DNA of 64,000 nucleotides from contig CAXXHP010000001.1 of assembly GCA_963662675.2 (NCBI GenBank), forward strand, positions 592,589 through 656,588. Direction: 5' to 3'. The notes under the pieces were generated by a model that worked only from the letters and a program-made list of their open reading frames with translations, made no database searches and had not been told where the DNA came from. This stretch comes from G963662675 sp963662675 (lineage in GTDB: Bacteria; Bacteroidota; Bacteroidia; Bacteroidales; Prolixibacteraceae). Shown one piece after another: positions 34,303 through 44,662 of this stretch (its first letter is position 1; every line of letters starts with the position of its first letter). Position numbers and translations under genes: made by a program.

Positions 34303-34746
34303 ATGGCTAAAGAAGTTGCTGGATTAATCAAGTTGCAAATTAAAGGGGGTGCAGCTAACCCTTCACCACCTGTTGGACCAGCATTAGGTGCCAAAGGGGT
34401 TAATATTATGCAGTTCTGCAAGCAGTTTAACGGCCGGACGCAAGACCAGGCTGGTAAGGTGCTCCCCGTTATTATTACTGTATATGCAGACAAATCGTTT
34501 GATTTTGTAATTAAACAACCCCCAGTAGCCGTTCAATTATTAGAGGCTGCAAAACTAAAATCTGGCTCAGCTGAACCTCATGTTAAAAAAGTAGCAAAGG
34601 TAAGTTGGGATCAGGTAAAGCAGGTTGCAGAAGCTAAGATGTCAGATTTGAACTGTTTTACAGTTGAATCTGCGATGAAAATGGTTGCTGGTACTGCCAG
34701 AAGTATGGGAATAACTGTTGAAGGTGAATTCCCAGCTAATAACTAA
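34303..34746 (+). CDS. rplK: 50S ribosomal protein L11
   Basis: A 147-residue large-subunit protein of the GTPase-associated centre that binds 23S helices 43-44 and takes part in factor-dependent GTP hydrolysis and stringent-response sensing. The N-terminal KLQIKGGAANPSPPVGPALGAKGVNIMQFCKQFN is diagnostic. The C-terminal RNA-binding domain ends with MKMVAGTARSMGITVEG. It lies 21 bases after nusG and 14 bases before rplA. Confidence 0.98.
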   Translation: MAKEVAGLIKLQIKGGAANPSPPVGPALGAKGVNIMQFCKQFNGRTQDQAGKVLPVIITVYADKSFDFVIKQPPVAVQLLEAAKLKSGSAEPHVKKVAKVSWDQVKQVAEAKMSDLNCFTVESAMKMVAGTARSMGITVEGEFPANN

Positions 34747-34760
34747 TTAAAATTTTTAAG

Positions 34761-35456
34761 ATGGGCAGAATTACAAAAAATATGAAGCTTGCTCAGGAAA
34801 AGCTCGAACCAGGCAAATTATATACTCTTAAAGAAGCTGCCGAATTGGTGAAAGAAATTACCTTCACCAAATTTGATTCTTCTGTGGATATTGATGTTCG
34901 TCTGGGAGTTGACCCGAGAAAGGCAAATCAGATGGTTAGAGGCGTTGTTTCTTTACCCCACGGAACTGGGAAAGAGGTTCGTGTGCTGGCTCTTGTAACT
35001 CCGGATAAAGAAGCCGAAGCAAAAGAGGCTGGCGCAGATTTCGTTGGTTTGGATGATTATATCGAAAAAATCAAAGGAGGTTGGACTGATTTTGATGTTG
35101 TGATAACACAACCACCGGTTATGGGTAAAATTGGGCCGTTGGGTCGTGTTTTGGGACCAAGAGGATTAATGCCTAACCCCAAAAGCGGAACAGTGACCAT
35201 GGAAGTTGGCAAAGCAATCAAAGAAGTTAAGCAAGGAAAGATTGACTTTAAAGTTGATAAGTTTGGGATTATTCATACATCAATTGGAAAAGTTTCATTT
35301 TCCGCTGATAATATTCAAGAGAATGCTCTAGAATTTATGGGTACTATCCTTAAGCTAAAGCCTGCTGCCGCTAAAGGTACTTATGTGAAAAGTATATACA
35401 TTTCAAGTACTATGAGTCCTGGAATTCAAGTTGAACCCAAGTCAGTTACTGACTAG
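34761..35456 (+). CDS. rplA: 50S ribosomal protein L1
   Basis: A 231-residue protein of the mobile L1 stalk, which guides deacylated tRNA out of the E site. In many bacteria it also represses its own rplK-rplA mRNA. Conserved blocks are KFDSSVDIDVRLGVDPRKANQMVRGVVSLPHGTGK (about residues 38-72), GPLGRVLGPRGLMPNPKSGTVT (about 125-146) and the C-terminal GTYVKSIYISSTMSPGIQV. Spacing fits the L11 operon. Confidence 0.98.
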   Translation: MGRITKNMKLAQEKLEPGKLYTLKEAAELVKEITFTKFDSSVDIDVRLGVDPRKANQMVRGVVSLPHGTGKEVRVLALVTPDKEAEAKEAGADFVGLDDYIEKIKGGWTDFDVVITQPPVMGKIGPLGRVLGPRGLMPNPKSGTVTMEVGKAIKEVKQGKIDFKVDKFGIIHTSIGKVSFSADNIQENALEFMGTILKLKPAAAKGTYVKSIYISSTMSPGIQVEPKSVTD

Positions 35457-35471
35457 TAAAAGATAGTTGAA

Positions 35472-35990
35472 ATGAAAAGATCGGAAAAATTAGAGATTAT
35501 TGATAATCTGAAAGAGCAGATCAATTCTTACAGCCATTTTTACTTGGCAGATGTAGCTGACTTAAACGCTGAAAATACTAGCAGTTTAAGGCGCCTATGT
35601 TTTACCCAAGATGTAAAACTGGTTGTTGTGAAAAACACTCTATTACGTAAGGCTTTAGAAAGTTCTGAAAAGAATGCTGATGAGCTTTACGATGTACTTA
35701 AAGGCAATACCTCTATCATGTTTTGTGAAGTTGGTAATGTTCCTGCTAAACTGATTAAAGAATTTAGTAAAAAGCATAAGAAACCTGTATTAAAGGCTGC
35801 TTATGTTGAAGAATCAGTTTATGTTGGTGCAGACCAATTAGAGGCGTTGACTTCAATCAAGTCTAAGGATGAATTACTTGGCGACCTTGTCGCACTGTTG
35901 CAGTCTCCAATGAAAACAGTTTTGGGACAATTGCAATCAGGAGGAAATACAATTCATGGTATCCTTCAGACAATTTCAGAAAAAGAATAA
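35472..35990 (+). CDS. rplJ: 50S ribosomal protein L10
   Basis: A 172-residue protein that anchors L7/L12 dimers at the stalk base. The N-terminal rRNA-binding part (EIIDNLKEQINSYSHFYLADVADLNAENTSSLRRLCF) and VVVKNTLLRKALE are typical. The C-terminal helix (SPMKTVLGQLQSGGNTIHGILQTIS) is the L12-binding segment. It lies 15 bases downstream of rplA and 39 bases upstream of rplL, its binding partner. Confidence 0.97.
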   Translation: MKRSEKLEIIDNLKEQINSYSHFYLADVADLNAENTSSLRRLCFTQDVKLVVVKNTLLRKALESSEKNADELYDVLKGNTSIMFCEVGNVPAKLIKEFSKKHKKPVLKAAYVEESVYVGADQLEALTSIKSKDELLGDLVALLQSPMKTVLGQLQSGGNTIHGILQTISEKE

Positions 35991-36029
35991 ATTTAGTTAC
36001 AATTTTATAGTATAAAAAAAAATAAGAAA

Positions 36030-36407
36030 ATGGCAGATTTAAAAGCAGTTGCAGAAGAGTTGGTAAACTTAACTGTAAAAGAAGTAAATGAATTAGCTGA
36101 CATTTTAAAAACAGAATATGGCATTGAGCCTGCTGCTGCAGCTGTTGCTGTTGCAGGTCCTGCTGCTGCAGGTGGTGGTGAAGAAGCCGCAGTTCAATCT
36201 GAATTTGATGTTATCCTGAAAGCTGCAGGTAGTTCGAAGTTAGCTGTTGTTAAGTTAGTTAAAGAATTGACAGGTCTTGGTCTTAAAGAAGCAAAAGAAG
36301 TAGTTGATAGCGCTCCAAAGGCGATCAAAGAAAAAGTTTCAAAAGATGAAGCCGAAGCGTTAAAAACTCAATTGGAAGAGGCTGGAGCTGAAGTTGAACT
36401 AAAATAA
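36030..36407 (+). CDS. rplL: 50S ribosomal protein L7/L12
   Basis: A 125-residue acidic stalk protein that recruits translation GTPases. The N-terminal dimerisation domain (LKAVAEELVNLTVKEVNELADILKTEYGI) is followed by an Ala/Gly-rich hinge at about residues 36-53 (AAAAVAVAGPAAAGGG). The C-terminal factor-binding domain is at about 57-125 (FDVILKAAGSSKLAVVKLVKELTGLGLKEAKEVVDSAP). It precedes rpoB by 110 bases that contain two hairpins. Confidence 0.98.
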   Translation: MADLKAVAEELVNLTVKEVNELADILKTEYGIEPAAAAVAVAGPAAAGGGEEAAVQSEFDVILKAAGSSKLAVVKLVKELTGLGLKEAKEVVDSAPKAIKEKVSKDEAEALKTQLEEAGAEVELK

Positions 36408-36413
36408 GAGACT

Positions 36414-36475
36414 AAAGACCTTGAGAGCAGGTCTATGATGGTTTAGAATCTCACATTAGTGGGATTCTAGGCCTT
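36414..36475 (+). terminator. Hairpin pair between rplL and rpoB (likely attenuator)
   Basis: Two consecutive hairpins: AGACC/GGTCT at about 36414-36434, and a 10-bp stem at 36445-36468 (AGAATCTCAC/GTGGGATTCT, loop ATTA), followed after a few bases by CTTTTT. The position matches the known rplL-rpoB attenuator of other bacteria, which lowers rpoBC expression relative to ribosomal protein genes. Confidence 0.65.
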
Positions 36476-36517
36476 TTTGTATATTTATATTTTAAGTTCA
36501 CTTAATTTTGTTGATAC

Positions 36518-39500
36518 ATGTCATTAAATGTTGAAAACCAGAGGATTAGTTTCTCTTCCACAAAAACAGTATTTGATTATCCTGATTTTTTAGAAGTTCA
36601 GATTAAATCTTTCAAAGAATTTTTTCAACTTGCAACTACTCCTGAAAACAGAAATAGTGAAGGGTTATATAAAGTATTTGAAGAGAACTTTCCAATCACA
36701 GATACCAGAAATAATTTTGTTCTTGAATTTATAGATTATCAGGTAGATCCTCCACGATATTCAATTGAGGAATGTATTGAAAGGGGTTTGACCTTTAGTG
36801 TTCCCGTAAAGGCAAAACTTAAATTGTATTGTACAGATCCAGAACATGAAGACTTTGATACAGTTGTTCAGGATGTGTATTTGGGCACGGTTCCGTATAT
36901 GACCGATAAAGGAACCTTTGTAATTAATGGGGCTGAACGAGTTGTCGTTTCTCAATTACACCGATCTCCAGGAGTATTCTTTGGACAAAGTGTACATGCG
37001 AATGGAACAAAACTTTACTCAGCTCGTGTTATTCCTTTTAGAGGATCATGGATCGAGTTTGCTACAGACATAAATAGTGTCATGTTTGCATATATCGACC
37101 GTAAAAAGAAATTACCTGTAACTACATTGTTACGGGCCATCGGATATGAAAGTGATAAAGATATCTTAGAGATATTTGGTCTTGCTGATGAAATCAAGGT
37201 GTCAAAATCTGGGTTAAAGAAAATTGTTGGACGTAAGTTAGCTGCTCGTGTTTTAAAAACGTGGGTTGAAGACTTTGTTGATGAAGATACCGGTGAAGTT
37301 GTTTCTATTGAAAGAAATGAGGTTTTAATTGATCGTGAAACGATGGTTGAAACTGAGCACATTGAGGAAATTGTTGAGTCAGGAGCAAAAACGATTCTTC
37401 TACATAAAGAGGATTCTAATCTTCAAGATTTTGCTATTATATATAATACGCTTCAAAAAGATCCATGTAATTCGGAGAAAGAAGCAGTATTACACATTTA
37501 CAGACAGTTGAGAAATGCTGAACCGCCAGATGAAGCAACTGCTCGTGATGTTATCGATAAATTGTTCTTCTCAGAGAAGCGCTATGATCTCGGTGAAGTT
37601 GGACGTTATCGTATTAATAAGAAATTAGGTCTTGATATCGAGATTGGCACTCAGGTGCTTACGAAATCCGATATCATTGAAATCATAAAATATTTAATCA
37701 AACTGGTAAACTCAAAAACTGATGTTGATGACATTGACCATTTAAGTAATCGTCGTGTTCGTACAGTTGGAGAGCAAATGTATAATCAGTTTGGCGTTGG
37801 TTTGGCTCGTATGGCCAGAACCATTCGTGAACGTATGAATGTGCGTGACAATGAGGTTTTTACTCCGATTGACTTAATTAATTCGAAAACATTGTCATCG
37901 GTCATTAACTCATTTTTTGGTACAAATGCCCTTTCTCAGTTTATGGATCAAACCAATCCTTTAGCTGAAATGACACATAAACGTCGTATGTCTGCTTTAG
38001 GACCTGGCGGTTTGTCTCGTGAACGTGCCGGTTTTGAGGTTCGTGATGTTCACTTTACGCATTATGGACGACTTTGTCCAATTGAAACACCTGAAGGACC
38101 TAATATCGGGTTGATTTCTTCGTTGTGTGTTTTTGCGAAAGTAACTGACCTTGGCTTTATTTCAACTCCTTATCGCAAAGTTAATGATGGGCAGGTTGAT
38201 TTATCTGAAGATGGTGTAGTATATCTTACTGCAGAAGAAGAGGAAGGGAAAGTAATTGCACAGGCAAATGCCCCAATCGACAATGATGGTCTCTTTGTTA
38301 ATCAGCGTGTGAAATCACGGCTGGAAGGAGATTATCCGGTTGTTGATAAAGCTGATGTTCAGTTAATGGATGTTGGGCCTAACCAGATAGCTTCAGTTGC
38401 TGCTTCATTGATTACTTTTCTTGAGCATGATGATGCTAACCGTGCATTGATGGGATCTAATATGATGCGTCAAGCTGTACCATTACTTCGTCCTGAAGCT
38501 CCTATTGTAGGGACTGGCCTTGAGGGAAGTGCTGCGAGGGATTCTAGAGTTATGGTTGCTGCAGAGGGTGAAGGTATTGTAGAATATGTTGATGCAACTG
38601 AAATTGTTGTTCGCTACGATAAAACGGACAATCAGAAGTATGTTAGTTTTGATTCTGAGTTGAAACACTATAATCTTCAAAAATATCAAAAAACAAATCA
38701 AGGTACTGTTGTTGATCTTAAACCCATTGTTTATAAAGGACAGAGAGTAACTATTGGACAAGTTTTGACTGAAGGGTATGCAACACAAGGTGGAGAATTA
38801 GCTCTTGGTCGTAACTTACGAGTGGCTTTTATGCCATGGCAGGGTTATAATTATGAAGATGCAATTGTAATTTCAGAAAGAGTTGTCCGCGAAGATGTCT
38901 TTACTTCTATTCATGTTGATGAATATGGATTAGAGGTTCGTGATACAAAACGAGGAGTGGAAGAATTTACTTCAGATATTCCAAACGTTAGCGAAGAAGC
39001 AACACGTAACCTTGACGAGAATGGTTTAATTAGAGTAGGTGCAGTTGTTAAGCCAGGAGATATATTAATTGGAAAGATTACTCCTAAAGGAGAATCAGAT
39101 CCATCACCAGAAGAAAAACTTCTTCGGGCGATTTTTGGAGATAAGGCTGGAGATGTAAAAGATGCATCATTAAAAGCATCGCCATCTTTAAATGGAGTTG
39201 TTATCGATAAAAAATTGTTCTCTCGTGTGGTTAAGGACAAAAAAGGTAAAGTGGCTACCAAACCATTACTTGACCAAATTGACGAAGAATTCGAACGTCA
39301 GGTTAGTGCCTTACACGCTAAGTTGGAAGATAAACTTTTCAACCTTGTTAATGGTAAAACCAGCCAGGGGGTGAAGGATTATTATGGAGGAGATATTATC
39401 CCGAAAAGTGTCAAGTTTACGTTGAAACAACTTCAAGAAGTGGATTTCTTAACAGTTAATCCTACTAAATGGACTACAGATAAAGAGAAAAATGATCTGA

Positions 39501-40330
39501 TTTATTTCTTAATTCAGAATTATATACAGAAGTATAAGGAATATGAAGCTGCAGCACGAAGAAAGCGCTACAATGTTACTATTGGAGATGAGCTTCCTGC
39601 CGGAATTATTCAGTTGGCAAAAGTTTATGTAGCTAAAAAACGTAAACTTCAGATCGGTGATAAGATGGCTGGTCGTCACGGGAATAAAGGTATTGTGTCG
39701 AGAATTGTACGTGACGAAGATATGCCATTTCTAGCAGACGGAACTCCTGTAGATATTGTTCTTAATCCTTTGGGAGTACCTTCTCGTATGAACCTTGGGC
39801 AGATTTATGAAACTGTTCTTGGTTGGGCAGGGAAAGAGCTTGGGCTAAAATTTGCAACACCTATTTTTGATGGAGCCAGTCTTGAAGAAGTTACTGAATA
39901 CACAGAAAAGGCTGGAGTGCCCGCATTTGGCAAAGCGACTCTTCATGATGGTGAAACAGGAGACCCTTTTGATCAACCGGCTACAGTAGGTGTAATTTAT
40001 ATGCTGAAACTTGGGCATATGGTGGAAGACAAGATGCATGCTCGTTCTATTGGACCATACTCTTTAATTACTCAACAACCATTGGGCGGTAAAGCACAAT
40101 TTGGGGGTCAAAGATTTGGAGAGATGGAAGTATGGGCACTTGAGGCATTCGGTGCGTCACATATATTACAGGAAATTTTGACTGTTAAGTCTGATGATGT
40201 TCTTGGTCGTGCAAAAGCATATGAGTCTATTGTAAAAGGTGAGCCAATGCCACAAGCTGGTATTCCAGAATCACTTAACGTGTTACTCCACGAATTACGC
40301 GGTTTAGGTCTAAGTGTTAATTTAGACTAA
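36518..40330 (+). CDS. rpoB: DNA-directed RNA polymerase subunit beta
   Basis: A 1270-residue beta subunit of RNA polymerase that forms one pincer of the main channel and much of the active site. Recognisable blocks are the N-terminal RISFSSTKTVFDYPDFLEVQIKSF, the rifampicin-pocket region FFGTNALSQFMDQTNPLAEMTHKRRMSALGPGGLSRERAG (near residue 465), CPIETPEGPNIGLI, and the C-terminal GDKMAGRHGNKGIVSRI and KAQFGGQRFGEMEVWALEA. The rifampicin pocket has the usual susceptible-type residues as far as can be judged. It is followed by rpoC after 52 bases. Confidence 0.98.
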   Translation: MSLNVENQRISFSSTKTVFDYPDFLEVQIKSFKEFFQLATTPENRNSEGLYKVFEENFPITDTRNNFVLEFIDYQVDPPRYSIEECIERGLTFSVPVKAKLKLYCTDPEHEDFDTVVQDVYLGTVPYMTDKGTFVINGAERVVVSQLHRSPGVFFGQSVHANGTKLYSARVIPFRGSWIEFATDINSVMFAYIDRKKKLPVTTLLRAIGYESDKDILEIFGLADEIKVSKSGLKKIVGRKLAARVLKTWVEDFVDEDTGEVVSIERNEVLIDRETMVETEHIEEIVESGAKTILLHKEDSNLQDFAIIYNTLQKDPCNSEKEAVLHIYRQLRNAEPPDEATARDVIDKLFFSEKRYDLGEVGRYRINKKLGLDIEIGTQVLTKSDIIEIIKYLIKLVNSKTDVDDIDHLSNRRVRTVGEQMYNQFGVGLARMARTIRERMNVRDNEVFTPIDLINSKTLSSVINSFFGTNALSQFMDQTNPLAEMTHKRRMSALGPGGLSRERAGFEVRDVHFTHYGRLCPIETPEGPNIGLISSLCVFAKVTDLGFISTPYRKVNDGQVDLSEDGVVYLTAEEEEGKVIAQANAPIDNDGLFVNQRVKSRLEGDYPVVDKADVQLMDVGPNQIASVAASLITFLEHDDANRALMGSNMMRQAVPLLRPEAPIVGTGLEGSAARDSRVMVAAEGEGIVEYVDATEIVVRYDKTDNQKYVSFDSELKHYNLQKYQKTNQGTVVDLKPIVYKGQRVTIGQVLTEGYATQGGELALGRNLRVAFMPWQGYNYEDAIVISERVVREDVFTSIHVDEYGLEVRDTKRGVEEFTSDIPNVSEEATRNLDENGLIRVGAVVKPGDILIGKITPKGESDPSPEEKLLRAIFGDKAGDVKDASLKASPSLNGVVIDKKLFSRVVKDKKGKVATKPLLDQIDEEFERQVSALHAKLEDKLFNLVNGKTSQGVKDYYGGDIIPKSVKFTLKQLQEVDFLTVNPTKWTTDKEKNDLIYFLIQNYIQKYKEYEAAARRKRYNVTIGDELPAGIIQLAKVYVAKKRKLQIGDKMAGRHGNKGIVSRIVRDEDMPFLADGTPVDIVLNPLGVPSRMNLGQIYETVLGWAGKELGLKFATPIFDGASLEEVTEYTEKAGVPAFGKATLHDGETGDPFDQPATVGVIYMLKLGHMVEDKMHARSIGPYSLITQQPLGGKAQFGGQRFGEMEVWALEAFGASHILQEILTVKSDDVLGRAKAYESIVKGEPMPQAGIPESLNVLLHELRGLGLSVNLD

Positions 40331-40382
40331 AGTTGGTGGAACTTTGTTCCTTTTATTAATTTGTTAAAACATACATCGATAT

Positions 40383-43300
40383 ATGGCTTTCAGAAAAGAT
40401 AATAAAGTTAAGAGCAATTTTACCAAAATAGCGATTAGCCTTGCTTCTCCAGAAGAAGTTCTTGAACGTTCTCATGGTGAGGTTTTAAAGCCTGAAACAA
40501 TTAATTACAGAACTTATAAACCTGAACGTGACGGTTTGTTCTGCGAACGTATCTTTGGGCCTGTAAAAGACTATGAGTGCCATTGTGGTAAATATAAGCG
40601 GATTCGTTATAAGGGAATCGTATGTGACCGCTGTGGCGTGGAAGTGACTGAAAAGAAAGTGCGTCGTGAACGTATGGGGCATATTTCATTAGTTGTTCCT
40701 GTGGCTCACATTTGGTATTTCAAATCATTACCGAATAAAATAGGGTATCTTCTTGGTTTACCAACCAAAAAGCTGGATACCATTATTTATTACGAAAGGT
40801 ATGTTGTTATTCAAGCTGGTATAAAAGCTCAGGATGGCATTAAGAATCTAGATTTTCTTACTGAAGAGGAATATCTCGATATTTTGGATACGCTTCCTAA
40901 AGAGAATCAACATTTGGATGATGATGATCCAAATAAGTTTATAGCAAAAATGGGTGCAGAGGCTCTTTATGGGCTTTTAGAACGTTTACAGCTCGATGAA
41001 CTGTCCTATTTACTAAGGCATAAAGCAAGCACTGAAACTTCGCAACAGCGTAAAAGTGAGGCTCTTAAGAGGCTGCAGGTTGTTGAGGCATTTCGTGCTA
41101 GCAAAAATATAAATCGTCCTGAGTGGATGATTGTTAAGGTTGTTCCTGTTATTCCTCCTGATTTGCGACCATTAGTGCCGTTGGATGGTGGTCGTTTTGC
41201 AACTTCTGACTTGAACGACCTTTACCGTAGGGTTATTATCCGTAATAATCGTTTAAAAAGATTAATTGAAATCAAAGCACCAGAGGTAATCCTTCGAAAT
41301 GAGAAGAGAATGCTTCAAGAAGCTGTTGATTCATTATTTGATAATTCACGGAAATCTAATGCCGTAAAGACAGAAAATAACCGTCCATTAAAATCTCTTT
41401 CAGATAGTTTGAAAGGGAAACAAGGACGTTTCCGTCAAAACTTACTAGGTAAACGTGTAGACTATTCTGCTCGTTCTGTAATTGTCGTGGGACCTACGCT
41501 TAGATTACATGAATGTGGGCTTCCAAAAGGAATGGCTGCTGAACTTTTTAAACCTTTCATTATTCGCAAATTAATAGAGAGAGGTATTGTAAAAACCGTT
41601 AAATCAGCTAAAAAAATTGTTGACAGGAAAGACCCAGTTGTTTGGGATATTCTTGAAAATGTTTTGAAGGGGCATCCAGTTATGCTTAACCGTGCCCCCA
41701 CACTGCACCGTCTTTCAATTCAAGCATTTCAGCCTGTTTTGATTGAAGGAAAAGCGATCCAGTTGCACCCACTTGTTTGTACTGGTTTTAATGCTGACTT
41801 TGATGGTGACCAAATGGCAGTTCACGTACCTCTTGGTAATGCTGCAATTTTGGAAACTCAATTGCTTATGCTTGCCTCTCATAACTTGTTGAACCCTGCT
41901 AATGGAGCTCCTATTACAGTACCTTCACAGGATATGGTATTAGGTCTTTATTACATGACTAAACAAAGGGCTGGAGCAAAGGGAGAAGGAATGACTTTCT
42001 ATTCCCCAGATGAAGTTATCATTGCATATAATGAAGGACAATTAGATTTGCACAGTATCATTAAAGTAAAAGTTGAAGATGTTGATGACAATGGAGAATA
42101 TTTCAAGCATATTATTGAAACTACAGCTGGTCGGATCCTATTTAATCAGGTGGTTCCAAGAAAAGCTGGATATATCAATGATATCTTGACTAAAAAGTCA
42201 TTGAGAAATATTATTTCCGACATCTTTAAGAAAGCTGGAAATGCAACAACAGTTCGATTCCTTGATGATATCAAAAACTTAGGTTATAAGATGGCATACC
42301 GCGGAGGTTTGTCTTTCAATCTTGGTGATGTGATCATTCCTGATGATAAGAAAGTAATTGTTGAAGCAGGATATGCTGAAGTTGAGGAAGTAATGAATAA
42401 CTATAACATGGGATTCATTACAAATAACGAACGTTACAACCAGGTAATTGATATTTGGACACATGCGAATGCTAAGCTGACCAATTCAGTTATGAAAACA
42501 ATTAGTACTGATAAGCAGGGATTTAACTCTGTTTATATGATGCTTGATTCAGGAGCTCGTGGTTCTAAGGAACAGATTCGTCAGCTTTGTGGAATGAGGG
42601 GATTGATGGCGAAGCCTCAAAAATCTGGTTCAACTGGAGCTCAGATTATTGAGAATCCAATTTTAGCAAACTTTAAGGAAGGATTATCTGTTCTAGAATA
42701 CTTTATTTCTACTCACGGTGCTCGTAAGGGTTTGGCTGATACAGCATTAAAAACTGCTGATGCAGGATATTTAACTAGACGTTTGGTTGACGTTGCTCAA
42801 GATGTTATTATAGCTGATGAAGATTGCGGAACATTACGTGGATTAGTTGCATCAGCAATTAAGAATAATGAAGAGGTTGTTGCTTCATTGCTAGAACGCA
42901 TTATTGGACGTACAACAGTACACGATATTTTTCATCCGCTTACAGGTGAATTAATTATTAGTTCAGGAGATCTCATTAGCGAAGAAATTGCGAGAAAAAT
43001 TGAAGATTCACCAATTGAAAGCGTTGAGATTCGTTCAGTATTGACATGTGAGGCTAAGGTTGGGGTCTGTAGCAAATGTTACGGACGTAACCTTGCAACT
43101 GCAAATTTATCACGCAGAGGTGAAGCAGTAGGTGTTATCGCTGCTCAGTCTATTGGTGAGCCTGGTACTCAGTTGACCTTGCGTACATTCCACGTAGGGG
43201 GTATTGCTGGCAACATTTCTTCTCAGTCTATGGTGGAATCTCGTTACGATGGTATTGCTGAAATTGAGGAACTAAGAACTGTAGAATCAATTGATGAAAC

Positions 43301-44660
43301 AGGGAAAAAGGTGGATATTGTTGTTGGTCGATTGGCTGAATTACGTATCATTGATAAAAATACACGAATTCCTTTATCTAATCACAACATACCTTACGGT
43401 TCTAAATTGTACATCAAAAATGGGCAAGAAGTAACAAAAGGACAGAAAGTTTGTGAATGGGATCCATATAACGGTGTTATTATTACTGAGTATAATGGTA
43501 AGATCTCTTTCGATAATTTAATTGATGGTGTGACTTTCCGTTATGAGTCTGATGAGCAGACTGGATACAAAGAGAAAGTTATCATTGAAACACGAGATAA
43601 AACGAAAAACCCTTCTTTACGAATTCTAGATGAAAAAGGAGAAGTCATTCGTTCATATAACTTACCAGTAGGAGGGCATATTTCTGTTGATGAATCAGAG
43701 GTTGTGGAAGCCGGTCAAGTATTGGTTAAAATTCCGCGCGCTTCAGGAAAAGCTGGTGATATTACTGGTGGTCTTCCACGTGTTACGGAGTTGTTTGAAG
43801 CTCGTAATCCATCTCATCCGGCTGTTGTTGCTGAGATTGATGGTGAAATCTCATTGGGAAAAATCAAACGTGGTAACCGTGAAATTATCGTAACGTCAAA
43901 GACCGATGAAGTTAAAAAGTATCTAGTTCCTCTTTCAAAACAGATCCTCGTACAGGAAAATGATTATATAAAAGCTGGTACTCCATTGTCTGATGGTGCA
44001 ACTACTCCTTCAGATATTTTGGCTATTAAAGGGCCAACAGCAGTTCAAGAGTATATTTTGAACGAGGTGCAGGATGTTTATCGCATGCAGGGTGTGAAAA
44101 TTAATGATAAGCACTTTGAGGTTATTATTCGTCAGATGATGCGTAAAGTTGAGATTGTTGATCCGGGTGATACCCGTTTCCTTGAACGACAAATTGTTGA
44201 CAAAAATGAATTTCTGCATGAAAGTGACTGGATTTATAATAAGAAAGTCGTTATGGAGCCAGGAGACTCTGAATTACGTCCAGGGATGATCGTTACTGCT
44301 CGTCGGTTACGTGATGAGAATTCTGTATTACGTCGCCGTGATAAGAAGATGATTGAATCTCGCGATGCAATTCCAGCAACATCTAGTCAGATTCTACAGG
44401 GTATTACTAGAGCCGCTTTGCAAACCAGAAGTTGGTTATCTGCAGCATCATTCCAAGAAACAACAAAGGTGTTAAATGAAGCTGCAATTCAAGGAAAAGT
44501 AGACTACTTGGATGGACTGAAAGAGAATGTTATTTGTGGTCACTTAATTCCTGCTGGTACTGGACTGAAAGAGTATAAAAATTTGGTGGTCGGATCACGT
44601 GAAGAATATGATCGGATGGTCGATGTGAAGGAAACAGAACAAGTAATTCCTGAAGATTAA
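40383..44660 (+). CDS. rpoC: DNA-directed RNA polymerase subunit beta'
   Basis: A 1425-residue beta' subunit. The N-terminal zinc site is YECHCGKYKRIRYKGIVCDRCGVEV (about residues 64-88). The catalytic Mg-binding loop NADFDGDQMAVHVPL lies near residue 470. The second zinc site spans CEAKVGVCSKCYGRNL near 895-910, and the trigger-loop and bridge-helix region is represented by SGARGSKEQIRQLCGMRGLMAKP. It is transcribed with rpoB and is followed 2 bases later by a DUF3467 gene. Confidence 0.98.
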   Translation: MAFRKDNKVKSNFTKIAISLASPEEVLERSHGEVLKPETINYRTYKPERDGLFCERIFGPVKDYECHCGKYKRIRYKGIVCDRCGVEVTEKKVRRERMGHISLVVPVAHIWYFKSLPNKIGYLLGLPTKKLDTIIYYERYVVIQAGIKAQDGIKNLDFLTEEEYLDILDTLPKENQHLDDDDPNKFIAKMGAEALYGLLERLQLDELSYLLRHKASTETSQQRKSEALKRLQVVEAFRASKNINRPEWMIVKVVPVIPPDLRPLVPLDGGRFATSDLNDLYRRVIIRNNRLKRLIEIKAPEVILRNEKRMLQEAVDSLFDNSRKSNAVKTENNRPLKSLSDSLKGKQGRFRQNLLGKRVDYSARSVIVVGPTLRLHECGLPKGMAAELFKPFIIRKLIERGIVKTVKSAKKIVDRKDPVVWDILENVLKGHPVMLNRAPTLHRLSIQAFQPVLIEGKAIQLHPLVCTGFNADFDGDQMAVHVPLGNAAILETQLLMLASHNLLNPANGAPITVPSQDMVLGLYYMTKQRAGAKGEGMTFYSPDEVIIAYNEGQLDLHSIIKVKVEDVDDNGEYFKHIIETTAGRILFNQVVPRKAGYINDILTKKSLRNIISDIFKKAGNATTVRFLDDIKNLGYKMAYRGGLSFNLGDVIIPDDKKVIVEAGYAEVEEVMNNYNMGFITNNERYNQVIDIWTHANAKLTNSVMKTISTDKQGFNSVYMMLDSGARGSKEQIRQLCGMRGLMAKPQKSGSTGAQIIENPILANFKEGLSVLEYFISTHGARKGLADTALKTADAGYLTRRLVDVAQDVIIADEDCGTLRGLVASAIKNNEEVVASLLERIIGRTTVHDIFHPLTGELIISSGDLISEEIARKIEDSPIESVEIRSVLTCEAKVGVCSKCYGRNLATANLSRRGEAVGVIAAQSIGEPGTQLTLRTFHVGGIAGNISSQSMVESRYDGIAEIEELRTVESIDETGKKVDIVVGRLAELRIIDKNTRIPLSNHNIPYGSKLYIKNGQEVTKGQKVCEWDPYNGVIITEYNGKISFDNLIDGVTFRYESDEQTGYKEKVIIETRDKTKNPSLRILDEKGEVIRSYNLPVGGHISVDESEVVEAGQVLVKIPRASGKAGDITGGLPRVTELFEARNPSHPAVVAEIDGEISLGKIKRGNREIIVTSKTDEVKKYLVPLSKQILVQENDYIKAGTPLSDGATTPSDILAIKGPTAVQEYILNEVQDVYRMQGVKINDKHFEVIIRQMMRKVEIVDPGDTRFLERQIVDKNEFLHESDWIYNKKVVMEPGDSELRPGMIVTARRLRDENSVLRRRDKKMIESRDAIPATSSQILQGITRAALQTRSWLSAASFQETTKVLNEAAIQGKVDYLDGLKENVICGHLIPAGTGLKEYKNLVVGSREEYDRMVDVKETEQVIPED

Positions 44661-44662
44661 TT

